This document shows positions 22,935-34,661 of a stretch of 64,000 nt of DNA, one piece after another (positions within the stretch are counted from its first letter, which is position 1; each line of letters opens with the position of its first letter). Origin of the DNA: Nymphalis io (Eukaryota > Arthropoda > Insecta > Lepidoptera > Nymphalidae); contig NC_065898.1 in NCBI RefSeq assembly GCF_905147045.1, forward strand, positions 5,518,001 to 5,582,000, in the 5' to 3' direction. A program made the position numbers and the translations under genes. A model generated the notes under the pieces. The model worked only from the letters and a program-made list of their open reading frames with translations, ran no database searches and was not told the DNA's origin.

Positions 22935-24241
22935 CTATGATGAAAACTATATGATTATAACTACAAATATATTTAAGCTAGTTGTAGTTTATTATAATAT
23001 TTATGGTGACTAAAGGAAATCTAAGCAGTTTTATTGAGCATTTCTTTATCTTCATCTAATATCTTAAAATCCTGCATCGTTTATATATGTACATATATGT
23101 CATGTATTGACTAAGCCACAGAGTAAACTTAACAAGAAGATTTAAAATAGAGGAAACTTAGATTTGTAATGTCGAGTACAATATGAAAGGAATTTGCGAA
23201 ATTTTGAATGTAAGGGGGAGGGACATCCTTAATCTTTATGTTCATCCGGTTGACTCGTTTACGGCTTAATTCTTTTCAGCATATCAAGATGAATATGTTT
23301 ATAAAAGTTTTTTGGATCGTATACCTACTTTAAATATTGTCTTGTTTTACCTTCGTCCAGCGGGCGAAATAACGTTTCAAAATTATATTACCTAGTGGGA
23401 AGGTATTTTGAGAAATAGATTATAATTTATCATCATTTTTTTATCAAAATAAATGCATATACGATTGCTGTTTATTTACTTTTAACCGAAATTTATTTAG
23501 GTTAAAACATTACTGACATTTGATAATAATGTTTTTTTCTATTTGTAAAAAAAAAAGTTCAGTAATTATTATTATTTAAACTATTTTAAATTTTATCAAT
23601 AAAAAAAATAGTATAATCCACGAAATAAAAACAATTAGGTACATCTGGAATTACAATGATGAGTTATTGAAAAAGTTCATAAACTGATAGATGTGCCGGT
23701 TCAATGATTCATAACTTAATTTCCTACATTCTAATAAATTGAACATCTGCTTAAGAAATTGAAGAATAACCATTATTCACGCTTGATAAAAAGTAAGTAT
23801 AAGACTTGCCAATTAATTCTTATAGTAAATTCTATCAAGCATTAAGTCGTGTCAATAAAACTTGATATTGAATTTTAATGTTAGCTTAATACTACATTAT
23901 ATGTTAGAAGTGACAAAATAATAAATAATAGGAAAAAAAAACATGAAAAACCTGATTACAAATCAGTGAACCAAGTTCAAGACCCGATTTCTTTGATACT
24001 ACTAGGATACCGCCGTTTCCTTTTCAAATTGCCAGCGATTAATTTGATAAAAGCGTGCAGAACAATGTGTTCCTTATTGAGAATACATAGACGATATGAT
24101 TAAATATCATGCTTCGTAGTTAAACCATTACGTTCTTTAAATTACAAAAATCACTCCCACCTGGGAGCGCGTGGCATTCCGGTCCCTTTCCTGTTCAAGA
24201 CCCTCATAATAAGGTGTTAAAGAAAAAAATGTCATACTTAC
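22935..24241. other. AT-rich stretch, nothing recognised
   Basis: Homopolymer runs only; no repeat match or coding signal. A possible continuation of the exon candidate at 24242 (minus strand) cannot be located. Confidence 0.45.
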
Positions 24242-24421
24242 ATCCGAATTTGAAAACGACTCTTTTAAGCATATAGTACATTCCAAAGAACTGAGAATGT
24301 AGTAAAAGTGCCTTAAGCGATTAATGGCATTGTTTTTATTGTCATTAAGCTTTGACTTTGTTTTTTCGAATAAAAGTGATTCTCGTCTTTCGTTGATATA
24401 TTTTGTGACAAAATCCTTCAT
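24242..24421 (-). CDS. Candidate coding exon with strong donor, unrecognised
   Basis: On the minus strand an ATG at 24419-24421 opens 60 codons ending in GAT, directly followed by GTAAGTATG, a near-ideal 5' splice site, at 24241 downward. The encoded segment is charged at first (NERRESLLFEKTKSKLND), then has RLRHFYYILSSLECTIC. The frame stays open through the would-be intron to 24137, which weakens the case for splicing. Upstream the frame continues eight codons to a TTG, so an internal exon is also possible. No domain is recognised; the CxxC pair alone does not prove zinc binding. Chance is a real alternative in 64 kb of AT-rich DNA. Confidence 0.22.
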
Positions 24422-24445
24422 AATCTGCCATTTTGACGTACACAA

Positions 24446-24911
24446 TATTCTATATCTCTAATTTCACACGAATTAAATTATTAGGTAGCAGAGGTAGTCT
24501 AAAATAATAAAGTTGGTTGGTTTGGTTTTGGTAACTCGCAAATAGCCCTAAACATAAAAACAGACAGTAATTTTGTAATCAGTGACAGTCATGACGTACA
24601 TTTTATTAACTTGTATAAAATATAAATTAATCGATAAAATCTGCAGTAAAAAAATATTAACTCCACACCTTTTCTTTCATCTATAAATAAACAAAACACA
24701 TCTTATCTGTTAATGATATTTTAAATAAACTTACCAATTATAAAGTGATAATTAAATTTTTGCAAGATTTTATTTAACAAAAATAATGCTTACGTATCAA
24801 TAATGTATAAGTCTTATTTGTATTTTTCTCATTTTATTTAAATAGCTATTTTTAATTTGTATTTGTAAATATTTAAGGTTTTAATGCATATAACTAAAAT
24901 TTCTTATTATT
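24446..24911. other. AT-rich stretch, nothing recognised
   Basis: Low-complexity sequence only. Confidence 0.5.
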
Positions 24912-25046
24912 ATATAATCTTGTTATTCTTATATATCCTTATATATCTTGTTTATATATCTTGTTATATATCTTGTTTATATATTCTTTATATTCTATGT
25001 TGTCTTATATATCTTGTTTATATATTCTTATATATCTTGTTATATT
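24912..25046. repeat. Imperfect tandem repeat, unit about 16-17 bp
   Basis: tatatatcttgtttata-like units recur about seven times with small indels. Confidence 0.8.
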
Positions 25047-25832
25047 GTATTGGAATTTATATTGCATTAGTTCCGCTTATAAAAACTATTTGATGCCATT
25101 TCTGATATGGTCTGTGGTGAAAACTCAAGAACAACTTTTTAACCAGTTTGTTTCCTTATAATTTAATAAGACGCGTGCCGGACACGAGCAATTGTTAATG
25201 TTCAAGAACTGTGACGCGTTAAATCAACTTTTTGCTGTTAGGAAAATAGTAGGGGCGCTACTGACTGTGACAATTATAAAAACTATATTTCGGAAGTGTA
25301 TTTGGAATATGAGTGTTGTCCTGTAATTTGGGTCTAAGATTTAACAAATTTAATCATAATTTAGTAATAAATTAACAGACTTTAATTATTCTTCTAATAT
25401 TTGATTAAAGTACAACAAAGTTTTCTTACAATTCTTCGCGCGGACTTTTATACTGTAGGGCTATTCTGTAAGAGCAAATTCGAAACTCACCGCAAAAATC
25501 GATCATGACATGTCAGAAAGAGATACGTAACATCAACCGTAAATCGGTTGTCAACTTTTCACGGATGAGTAAGAAAGTGAGTTCTTATTACTGTTCTTTA
25601 TCAATACATTGTGAATCCTGAAATTCGTATAATTTTATTCAATTAAACACGATTTTTTGAGTTGTTACGTAGACCATAAAAACTTATTTATGAAATTATT
25701 GTTCCTTCTCTTTTAATCGGCAATCAATTTTTGTATCTTTGCTTTAAAGTCATAACAAAGTTCTTTATTATATACATATATTTTAATACATCACTGAAAT
25801 CCTTATTAAATTGTGATAATTATTATTATTTT
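25047..25832. other. AT-rich stretch with a less AT-rich core
   Basis: The stretch 25440-25580 is less AT-rich and includes ccgtaaatcggttg-like sequence, but no family or gene could be assigned. Confidence 0.4.
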
Positions 25833-26112
25833 TTTATATAAATATGGCATATAGGCCACCTGATGGTAAGTGGTCACCAAACGCCCTTAGACATTGGCAT
25901 TGTAAGAAATGTCAACCATCGCTTATGGCTATAATGCGCCACCAACCTTGGGAACTAAGATTTTATGTCCCTTGTGCCTGTAATTACACTGGCTCACTCA
26001 CCCTTCAAACCGGAACACAACAATATCAAGTATTGCTGTTTTGCGGTAGAATATCTGATGAGTGGGTGGTACCTACCCAGACGAGCTTGCACAAAGCCCT
26101 ACCACCAGTAGC
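25833..26112 (-). mobile_element. 285-bp short repeat, nearly complete
   Basis: On the minus strand it runs from ctggtggtagggctttg (26112 end) to the ccacttaccatcaggtgg block and an A-rich tail (T-run at 25829-25834). It is closely similar to the copies at 29505, 50468 and 60717. The 108-codon plus-strand frame across it (25844-26170) is accidental: the same frame is broken in the other copies. Confidence 0.88.
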
Positions 26113-27195
26113 AGTATTATACATAGCAGCAGTAGTAGTATTATACATAATCGAATGTTATTTTCTTTAATTATATTAAATAGTAATAAATATTATTAAA
26201 AAGATAATATGTAATCGTACATGTAAAAGTTGTATATGAATAATATAAAAAAGGTACGAAAGAGTGAAATATAGAAACATTTTCAACGTACGCAAAACAG
26301 CTTATTGGAGCGTTTATAGAGTTTCAAACGAAGCGTACAAAGTGTCAGTTTTTTTATTGTACGAGACACCCTTTGTTAAAATCGTATCATTTTATTTATG
26401 ATAACGTGCCGTTTTTAAGGGTCATTTATTATTCTGTTAGGATTTAGTACACATTTAAAAAAAAACTCTTGTTAGTACGGTTACAGCTTTCACTAGATGT
26501 TATAAAAAAATACTGACGAGTAACGCTCTATTTTTTTCGCAATTTTTAGTATTCGTTGGTTCTTTTTTATACATTTAGCTTTATCAGTATACGTCATATT
26601 CTCTTATAAGTAAATATATATTTATTTATGTATGAGTCTAGCTTAGTAAGTTCTCACTTCTGTGCACACTAGATAGATTTCAAAAGAGATTTTAACATAA
26701 TAAAAATAAAAATGTTTTATTCATACCGAAAATATGACATTAAATAAAATCTACATAATATTGATTTGGAAACTATTTCTATTAATTGACGAGCATGCGT
26801 CTAAGCTAGGCCGAGCCTTTATTCTAGACATGTCTTTTCAAGTACATACTACAAAGGGTACATTATGTGGCAAAAGTAGTTAGATCAATATCTGTAAAGT
26901 TTTATATACGGTTACTCAAATCTACCGTCAGCCAACTTATTTACAAAGGTTGACTAAACAAATATAGAACACATTTTTATTTATTTTTTATCGCAAAATA
27001 ACAAACACTATATAGAATTTTATTTACGCAAAGCGGGCTTGTAACTGTATTAATTAAAATTATATACGCACTAATGTTACTTTCATAAGTTTTGATTACT
27101 TTCATAGTAATAATTTTCAAATATACTTTCATCGTATAGCTTTGTATGATTTTCATTTATAGCGCCATCGGCACCTACACGCCGACAATAGCAAT
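26113..27195. other. AT-rich stretch, nothing recognised
   Basis: A short gcagtagtagtattatacata duplication (about 26104-26150) borders the repeat. Otherwise no signal. Confidence 0.45.
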
Positions 27196-27498
27196 TTATT
27201 CTGATTGCCTTAATTTATTCATTCGTTTGCGGCTGCGGCTAAACAAGTAACGCAAGCAAACCAACAATACGTTGAAACAAAAAATATTAAATAACCAAAA
27301 CCAAACGGCAAGAGGCAAACAAAACGTTAGGATAAGCAAATAAACTTTTTTGTCCTTCCAGCTTATGAAAACAGATCTAAAATTATGAGTGCTGCTTACA
27401 ACTTGGGGTGGACATGAGCTCTCATTCGAGACCATAAAGGGATTATAATGTATACGTTGGTTGATGAATTTATCAATCATATTGCTTATATGCGACAT
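27196..27498 (-). CDS. Candidate small membrane protein, 100 codons, unrecognised
   Basis: From an ATG at 27496-27498 the minus-strand frame has a polar N-terminal half with two cysteines near residues 31 and 65. A single hydrophobic stretch of about 30 residues (roughly 53-84, including LLILTFCLPLAVWFWLF) follows, then a very basic end (RSRKRMNK) and TAA. This layout (one membrane span, positive cytosolic end) is coherent, and codons are more varied than in neighbouring chance frames. There is no known domain, no splice site of note and no repeat match. Length alone does not exclude chance, since frames of 90-100 codons occur elsewhere in this window without support. Confidence 0.22.
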   Translation of the reverse strand: MSHISNMIDKFINQRIHYNPFMVSNESSCPPQVVSSTHNFRSVFISWKDKKVYLLILTFCLPLAVWFWLFNIFCFNVLLVCLRYLFSRSRKRMNKLRQSE

Positions 27499-27724
27499 TG
27501 CCACAACGAAAATTGTAATTATTGTATGTTGATTCTTTAAAAAAATATGAAAAGCTCAATCTAATATGCTATAACGATTGAGTATAGAGTATTTCTTTAA
27601 GAGAACAAAAAATTAAATTATATTATTTTTAGCTGACTTAAAAATGGAATAAAGTCACAGCAATAGTTTTTGTCAAGTTTTTTTATGAGCTGTACTTTGT
27701 AGGTATCTTTGCTTAGGATAAATG

Positions 27725-27850
27725 GGTAAGTAACACAGTTACAGGTACAAAGGACAACATCTTAAGATATATAATTGGCATTGTATTGTAAGGCTTGGTC
27801 AATATTTTTTACGGTTCCAATCTCTTTGTGCAGAGGTTTTATCAATAGAC
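27725..27850 (+). mobile_element. Diverged scrap of the 285-bp short repeat
   Basis: cagttacaggtacaaagga, acatcttaagat and ggcattgtattgtaagg keep the family's order, but with many changes. Confidence 0.45.
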
Positions 27851-29504
27851 CTATTTAATCGTCTGTCTTTTTACTACTCACAAATAATTTAAAAAAAAAA
27901 ATTTAATAAAAAAAGCAAAAGGGAAAGTTTAATTTACGATTCATTTGTTTATATATTACTAATTACAATATTCAATAAACAACTTATATTTGATAACTGA
28001 CATCTGCGTTTGGATATTACGTAAAAAAACGTTAGACAAAGACGGTAACAATATATTTGAGAACAGCCCCTTGTTTGTTTAATGGGGAGTACAGTGTATC
28101 AAAAAAAATATTTGCACTATTTTTGCAAAGAACAAATACATTTAACGGCGAAAATGAAGACCCATTGTTGTCTATTGAATTTTGTATTGCTAATTGGAAT
28201 ATGAAATGTGAATCGCATCAACCGGAGGCTATTTGACCCGCTACGTATTAAGTGGAATCAAAATTAAACAAAAAATGTTTATTTTGGAACAACGGAACTG
28301 TTATTTCAATCATGGATATATTCTATATGTCTTATGAAATACATTTTTAAAATGAATTTTCATATTTTTCGGTATTATTTGGAAATCGATTTAAAAAATA
28401 TATTTTTTTGTGTATTATTTATATATATTGCTAGCAACTATATTAATCATGACTGCATGGAATTGATACCAAGTTTGCGTTCTCTGGGTAAAAATGGACC
28501 AAGTAAAGATTACTCTTTGGAGAATATATGATTACAACTTGTAATGTCATTACTGTAATTACTAATGTATTGTACAAAGCCCAAGTGAGACATTGCGTAA
28601 TGAAAAAAAAACATCGGTACAATGCTACTAATTTAAAATGTCTTGAATTATGATAATCAAAGCAATTATAAATAAAACAAGTAACACTTTACAATACCAC
28701 ATAATACGAATGATTTTTTTAACAATATAAATAATTTAGGGTTATTTTTTTCTCACAATCAAAACAAAGGACACTTTTGTTATCTACCCTCCTTTTTAAC
28801 ACTTCAAAGGTTCTTGAATTAAAATGCTTCATTACATACAATATTTAATCATAGAATTATTCGTGTTAAGAAACAATAAAATCTAATATGTAGGTTTCAA
28901 TATTGTTAAAGTTATTATTACTTTGTTAAATGTTGATTATTATTTTATTCAAACAAAAACGAAATGATCATAAGCAATATCATAATTTTATTAAAAACAC
29001 CAAAACCTTGCCTTAAGTTCATAATAAAACATACGATAATTTTATTAAAAAAATATACAAATGTAAAAAATTGACGCGTCTGTCTGTGATTTCAAAAAAA
29101 CTGCCTCTTTTTAAGTTAATATGGTTTACATTACATTATGTGCCTTACCAGCCATTTCAATAATTTCAATATATCATGTGTGTAATTCAAATAGGCATTA
29201 TGTGCATTAAAATGTGCGATTTGAAAGGATTTTCGTCACAAAATGAATTCCACGCTAACTTTGTTGTGTGCTGTTGATGTTTTGAAGTACACGTCATATA
29301 AAAGGGTTCGTACAAAATCACTGTCACGGCCATTATAAAGTCTTACATATCACAGAACACAGAAGATGCTTACAAGATGAGCTGACAATCTCTTGAGGTT
29401 GAACAGTGTTCAGGAAGTTAGATTTAATATTCAAAGCTGGGATATATATTCAACAAATTAAACTTGGATTTATTACTCTGTTGCAAAATCATGGATTTTT
29501 TTTC
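27851..29504. other. AT-rich stretch, nothing recognised
   Basis: No repeat or gene match. Short frames here have AT-driven composition. Confidence 0.45.
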
Positions 29505-29791
29505 TATAAAGAATAGAAAGGCGGACGAGCATATGGACCACCTGATGGTAAGTGGTCACCAACGCCCATAGACATTGGCATTGTAAGAAATGTTAACCAT
29601 CACTTACATCACCAATGCGCCACCAACCTTGGGAACTAAGATGTTATGTCCCTTGTGCCTGTAATTACACTGGTTTACTCGCCCTTCAAACCGGAACACA
29701 ACAATACCAAGTGCTGCTGTTTTGCGGTAGAATATCTGATGAGTGGGTGGTACCAAACCCAGACGAGCTTGCACAAAGCTCTACCACCAGT
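29505..29791 (-). mobile_element. 285-bp short repeat, complete
   Basis: On the minus strand it starts actggtggtagagctttg (29791) and ends with the accacttaccatcaggtgg block (29538-29556), then gctcgtccgcctttctattc and an A-rich tail. No pol III A or B box is obvious. The 3' block is shared exactly with the LINE relic at 13905-13923. Confidence 0.9.
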
Positions 29792-30329
29792 AATTATATT
29801 AGGATTACGTTACTATTGTTAGACTTAATAAAATTTCTATGTTCAAATATTAAGAGCGAATATTATTTTTTTTATATTTGTGTATAAATGATAAATAAAA
29901 TAAATTTAGAGGTGACGAAGACATGTCTACACCACCGTTTTCTCATCTTGGTTTATTAATATGAAAAAATTATGGAAAAGAGCAAATTTAAAAACACGTT
30001 TTAGTTTATACTTTTTCAACGGGCGGACAACAACAAATGTCATAATGCAAATCAGATTTCACACAAAAGAGGCGCCGGCGCATTGTCATGCGAAGTGAAT
30101 TTTTATACGTTCTTACAATGATAAACATGCCCCCTTCATTTTGTTTGTATGTTAAGTTAGTATAAATTTGATATCGAGCCGTATTTTTTAATGTTTTAAA
30201 ATCGATTCAAAACCGTTGAAAATATGACAGTCTGGAAACAAATATTAAAATCACGACGTACGTTTTTATAGTAATAATAATTTTGAAAGATAAAATAAAT
30301 GTAACAAATTGATTTATATATATATATAT
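29792..30329. other. AT-rich stretch, nothing recognised
   Basis: It ends in a short TA run (about 30316-30333). Confidence 0.45.
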
Positions 30330-30480
30330 ATATAAATGCTAAGGTAACTTCTTTCTGTTATGTTTTTACGACTAAGCCGCAGAATCTATTCGGATAAAAT
30401 TCGATATGGAGATTGCTTTAATTCTGGGTAAGTGTGTAGTATTGTATACCCCTACGAGGGTAAAATATAAAGTATCATTT
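30330..30480 (-). repeat. Degenerate interspersed repeat (tail family)
   Basis: On the minus strand: CGAATTTTATCCGAATAGATT, GCGGCTTAGTCGTAAAAAC and ATAACAGAAAGAAG, matching the family's last third. Confidence 0.55.
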
Positions 30481-31889
30481 CCACGCGAAATAAGTTGGGA
30501 ATAAAAGTAAAAAAAAATTATAAACAATTGCATTTTTTTATGATTATATGTACCCAAGCTTAACATAATTTGAGACAGAGTACCTAGTTTATGTACTATT
30601 TATCTAGATTTAACAGGTTTCTATATCAGAGTGTTTGTTATCTGATGGCGGACTAGTTTCATATTAATTTGATAATTAACTATTAAAAGGAAGCTGCCAT
30701 CGCAAGATAGACTGGCGGCGAGTATTTTATGGGCACTATTAAATCTTAGATTGGATTAGATATATTGTTTCCGTTTTATTTACGAACTTCCTATTAAATT
30801 TTTTACACTATTTGCTAGGTGTTTGAAGATTTTATTCACATTGAACCAGTGCAGCTCTAACTGCTAATGATGTGCCGCTGACCTATTTCGGCATCGACGG
30901 TCATTAAATCAATACACACAAGCATATTCTAGTGCACAACTCTACGCACAAATTAAAGTGTCTTTCAAACCCGATGGGATGGACTTTTACGTGTGAGAAT
31001 TTAAAAACAAGTAAACTTCCGATCCGACACGTAAAAATTCGAAATTTATTAATCTCTCAAATTAGTCGGGTCTTTCATATTTTCGTGAACATTTTTTATT
31101 TTAAAAATGTATCAAATATTTTTTAAATATAATGTCTAACACGTAATTTTTTAATAGGATATTCATATGAATTTAACTTAAACGATGCTATAAGAATCAT
31201 CTAGTATTATTTGACAAAAACTATGAGTATATAACTTTCCTACGCGGGAGGAGTAGTAATGTTTCAAACGTAAGAAATCGCGTGGAGCGGCTAGTATTAT
31301 TATAAAATAGATAAAACGGAACGACCGAATCTTTTTAAATGAAGCCTAAAATAGTTCATTTTCAACATTGCTCTAGACCTCTCGACCAGCATACGTCAAA
31401 ACAGAATCAAAAAATCCAAAGGTCAGCAGAGGGCGCGCATTGTCGTATTTGATGAATAGCTGTCATATTCGAACTATCAGCTATACAAATGCAAATTTTA
31501 TGATGTATGACTGTACACGTGCTTTTTGTTAATAAAAAAACGTGAAATTTTCTTTAATAGGGGTTTGATTAAATAATAATATTAACTCAGACCAATATGC
31601 TATTTTGTTTGAGAATAATAACATCTTTGATGATAAGAAAATGTGTTACAAAAACCTACTACTAATTGTATCACTACGGATACATTTTAGTAAAACTTTA
31701 CTATATATATTAATAAGAATAGGCTTCAAATATTATACAATAAGTAAATATAAGTTCATTATGATAAACTGTGATGTAGTTTGAGCTTATATTAAAGAAA
31801 TGAGATTTAGAAATTGTTAGGACATGCATTCTTATTTATTAAAAAAAAAAGAACGAACACGTAAAAATAGTAACGACCGTTATCTGATT
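30481..31889. other. AT-rich stretch with one CTCF-like match
   Basis: GGTCAGCAGAGGGCGC at 31421-31436 fits the vertebrate-type CTCF core closely. Nothing else was seen. Confidence 0.35.
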
Positions 31890-32050
31890 CAAAATATTGT
31901 CACCACGCGTCTCCACCCATGCGCATGCGCATCGGGCGTGAACGTCACAATTCTGTCTTTTCTCTTTTTATCAGCTCCTCGATAATAGAAGGGTTGGATG
32001 CACAATGCGACTCCGAATCAAGTTACATACATTATTTAAGTGCATTCTGA
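31890..32050 (+). promoter_or_regulatory. NRF1/EWG-type palindrome beside a strong splice-acceptor-like tract
   Basis: GCGCATGCGC (31921-31930, inside the 14-bp palindrome 31919-31932) is the exact core bound by NRF1 and its fly homologue Erect wing. It lies in a CG-rich spot with an MluI-like ACGCGT and a CRE-like ACGTCACA. About 40 bp on, a pyrimidine tract (ttttctctttttatcag) ends at AG 31974, a convincing 3' splice site. Following bases stay open for 24 codons to TGA 32048-32050 when one base completes a prior codon; that is the phase left by the exon candidate at 13529-13602. Either reading (promoter, or exon start) is inference. Confidence 0.35.
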
Positions 32051-32561
32051 TGGTTGGCCTTTTTAAAACCAGTGGGCCGACGCCGACTGTCACCATTCAC
32101 AAATGATTGATGGAACTAATTAATTTCGGTGTACGCGTGTTTTTCGAATGCAAGATACTTGAATACGAAATTAAAAATTGGAATTTTTGATCTATTGTAA
32201 CGATTCGCAACAAAGGATTGATTTTTTTAATTTAAAAACCCTTGCACCGTTTTTTTTTCGTGGCACGTGTTTTGTTGGGTAAAAGTATATACAAACAAAT
32301 CGCTCGTATATCCTGCTAATAAATGTTCATCAAGGCATAAAATTATTTTATATTTTAATTTCTCGTATGATATATGTCAAATATTTGAAATCGTCGTTAG
32401 TGGTAACCATTGATTTTAGTTGCCTTCCTTTACTTTTACCATGAAGAAATTATATGAAGAGGTTTATCTAAAAAACAATCTTTCAAAATATACTTTAAGT
32501 AGGCTCTTACAAGAACTTTAGAATCATAGTTTTGTAATATATTATAAAAATTTAAAGGCTG
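32051..32561. other. AT-rich stretch, nothing recognised
   Basis: No repeat or coding match. Confidence 0.45.
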
Positions 32562-32792
32562 TGAACAGGCTGTGAATGTCCCATTGGCCTCCTCTTCTTT
32601 TGAGGAGAAGGCTTAAAGCCTAAAAAATATTCCACTATGCTGCTATAAGGCTGGTCAGTGGATACACATGTGACATAATTCGAGTGAAATGAAATGTAAA
32701 TGTAATGAAAATGAATTATGAAACACATGAAAATTCAGTGTTGCTTGGTTGGAATCCACGATCGGTTAAGATTCACCACTGGGCAATCCCGG
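32562..32792 (-). mobile_element. Metulj-like SINE, diverged, nearly whole
   Basis: From caggctgtgaatgtcccat through tttgaggagaagg, cacatgtgacataat and gtgttgct to a degraded tRNA head at about 32755-32790. Internal deletions remove the centre of the body. Confidence 0.8.
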
Positions 32793-33071
32793 ATCATCGT
32801 TTTTCAAGATTAATTGAAATTTAAAGTTCTCTATTGAGATGAAACTCAGTAGTTACATAGGTAATTGAATACATATATAATAGTTTATCGTGTAATACGA
32901 CTTTTTAAAGACAAAGTTATTTTAAACATATTGTTTTTTTAATTGGTAAAACTAAAACTAATCTAAGTCCATTCAATACTCTTCAGAAAAAACTAAGAGA
33001 ATGCTCGCAAAGTAAATTATTCTTGTACATAATACTTCATTTGTTGCCTTATACTTAGTCTTACTTTATAT
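32793..33071. other. AT-rich stretch, nothing recognised
   Basis: No signal. Confidence 0.45.
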
Positions 33072-33350
33072 ATTATTATCGTGGTAGACTGACAAATAGG
33101 CAACCGGATAGTGAGCCTCCATCGCCCATATTGACATTGGAAGAAAATATTACTCTAACCGTTCCTTAAACGTCACCGGACCAACTATGGAAACTAAGGT
33201 GTTATGCTGTTCCCTGTGCAAGTTGTTACAATGGCTCACTCGCCGAGAACGGAAACCGGAACACAGCAATATAAAGTATTTCTGTTTGACGGTAAAACAA
33301 TTGAAGAGTGCGTGCGACATGCCCAGGCGGACTTGCAAAAAGCTCTAACA
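33072..33350 (-). mobile_element. 285-bp short repeat, old diverged copy
   Basis: cgcccatattgacattgg, aactatggaaactaagg, caatggctcactcgcc, accggaacacagcaatata and gacttgcaaaaagctct retain the order of 29505-29791. The 94-codon frame over it (33204-33488) is incidental. Confidence 0.8.
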
Positions 33351-34331
33351 AATTACATGTATAGTATTCATAATCTAGATATTATAAGACAATTTTATCA
33401 ATCATTACTTTTACCATGTGGATTAAATTTGGTACTCTACATCATCGATATTTTATTATTATTATTATTAGGAGGGCGAAATTTATAAAACATGAAGCTG
33501 TTGTAAATATCTTTATTAGATACTATTTATCATGAAAGGGGTGAACATAAATAAAAAATAAGTGTACAAAAAAGACTTATACCAATAAAAGATCTGTTCT
33601 ACAAAACTTTGAGGTAGCAGTCCTAGTTCAATCATGCACAGTCACGTGATCTTTCCTCAAGATCTGTCTCAAGGTTTGTTTTATTATGTTATCCAACTCG
33701 AGTCCATGCCTTACCCTTAATTTACCATGCCTTAGCATTTATGTAGGCAACAAAGCTTGATATGCGATGCAAGTTTGCATAATAGATGTTTCAATCTCCA
33801 TCTGCCCTACAAATGTGACCTCATTCTTGAAACAAAACAACCACAATAGCGTGTCACAAATATACTATAATTTTAATTATATTATCTTAGTAAAAACCCA
33901 GTTTTTTATGAAAATAACGATCAATCAAGTTCTTCATTACATTCAATTTGATTATATACATAATTTAATAACACAGTTAGGAATAATAATATTAACGATA
34001 ATTTTAATCATGATAATAAGAAAAAACATTTCCTACGCATGTCGTTCAAATAAATAAATTTAAAATAATGGGAGGTAAAATCAAAAAGGAACAAAGTTAA
34101 ACGGAAAACAATAGAATCTCATACTAAACTCAGTGTGAATATTGGAATTGCAGTTACTTAGCCAAACGGCTGAGTCTAGCGGTGCAGAGAGGAAATAGTG
34201 CCAGCGTCTTGGGTACAATGCCACAGGACAATCTTTTAAACGGTGTGTTTTTTCTGTAAATTTTTCTTATTTTTGTTTAAGTATACATTTAATTAAAATA
34301 ATACCGTGAAATGTCCTAAACAACAAAATAA
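33351..34331. other. AT-rich stretch, nothing recognised
   Basis: A 96-codon frame (33767-34057) is dominated by I, N, Y and is best read as chance. Confidence 0.45.
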
Positions 34332-34661
34332 AATAAATATATCCGTAACAGCCTGTGAATGTCCCACTGCTGGGCTAAAGGCCTCCTCTCCTCTTTTTGA
34401 GGAGAAGATTTGGAGCTTATTCCACCACGCTGCTCCAATGCGGGTTGATGGAATACACATGTGGCAGAATTTCAGTGAAATTATACACATGCAGGTTTCC
34501 TCACGATGTTTTCCTTCACCGTAAAGCACAAGATGAATTATAATCGCAAATTAAGCACATGAAAATTCAGTGGTGCTTGCCGGGTTTGAACCCACGATCA
34601 TCGGTTAGGATTCCCGCGTTCTTACCACTGGGCCATCTCCGCTAATAGCTAATAAATATAT
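34332..34661 (-). mobile_element. Metulj-like tRNA-derived SINE, full length
   Basis: It is flanked by an 11-bp duplication, aataaatatat (34332-34342 and 34651-34661). On the minus strand it begins with a tRNA-like head whose B box is GGGTTCAAACCC, then a body with cacatgtgtattccatc and ggagcagcgtggtgga. It ends cagcagtgggacattcacag followed by GGCTGTTAC, which matches the 3' end of the RTEs. The retained duplication points to a fairly young insertion. Confidence 0.92.

Noticed and set aside
24912..25046. CRISPR-like repeats
   Set aside because: Units are contiguous, AT-only and irregular; this is a degenerate tandem repeat without spacers.
25844..26170. 108-codon frame
   Set aside because: It lies over the 285-bp short repeat; the corresponding frame is shorter or broken in the other copies, so it is not a gene.
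33767..34057. 96-codon frame
   Set aside because: It is dominated by I, N, Y and T as expected of AT-rich DNA, with no domain and no splice context.
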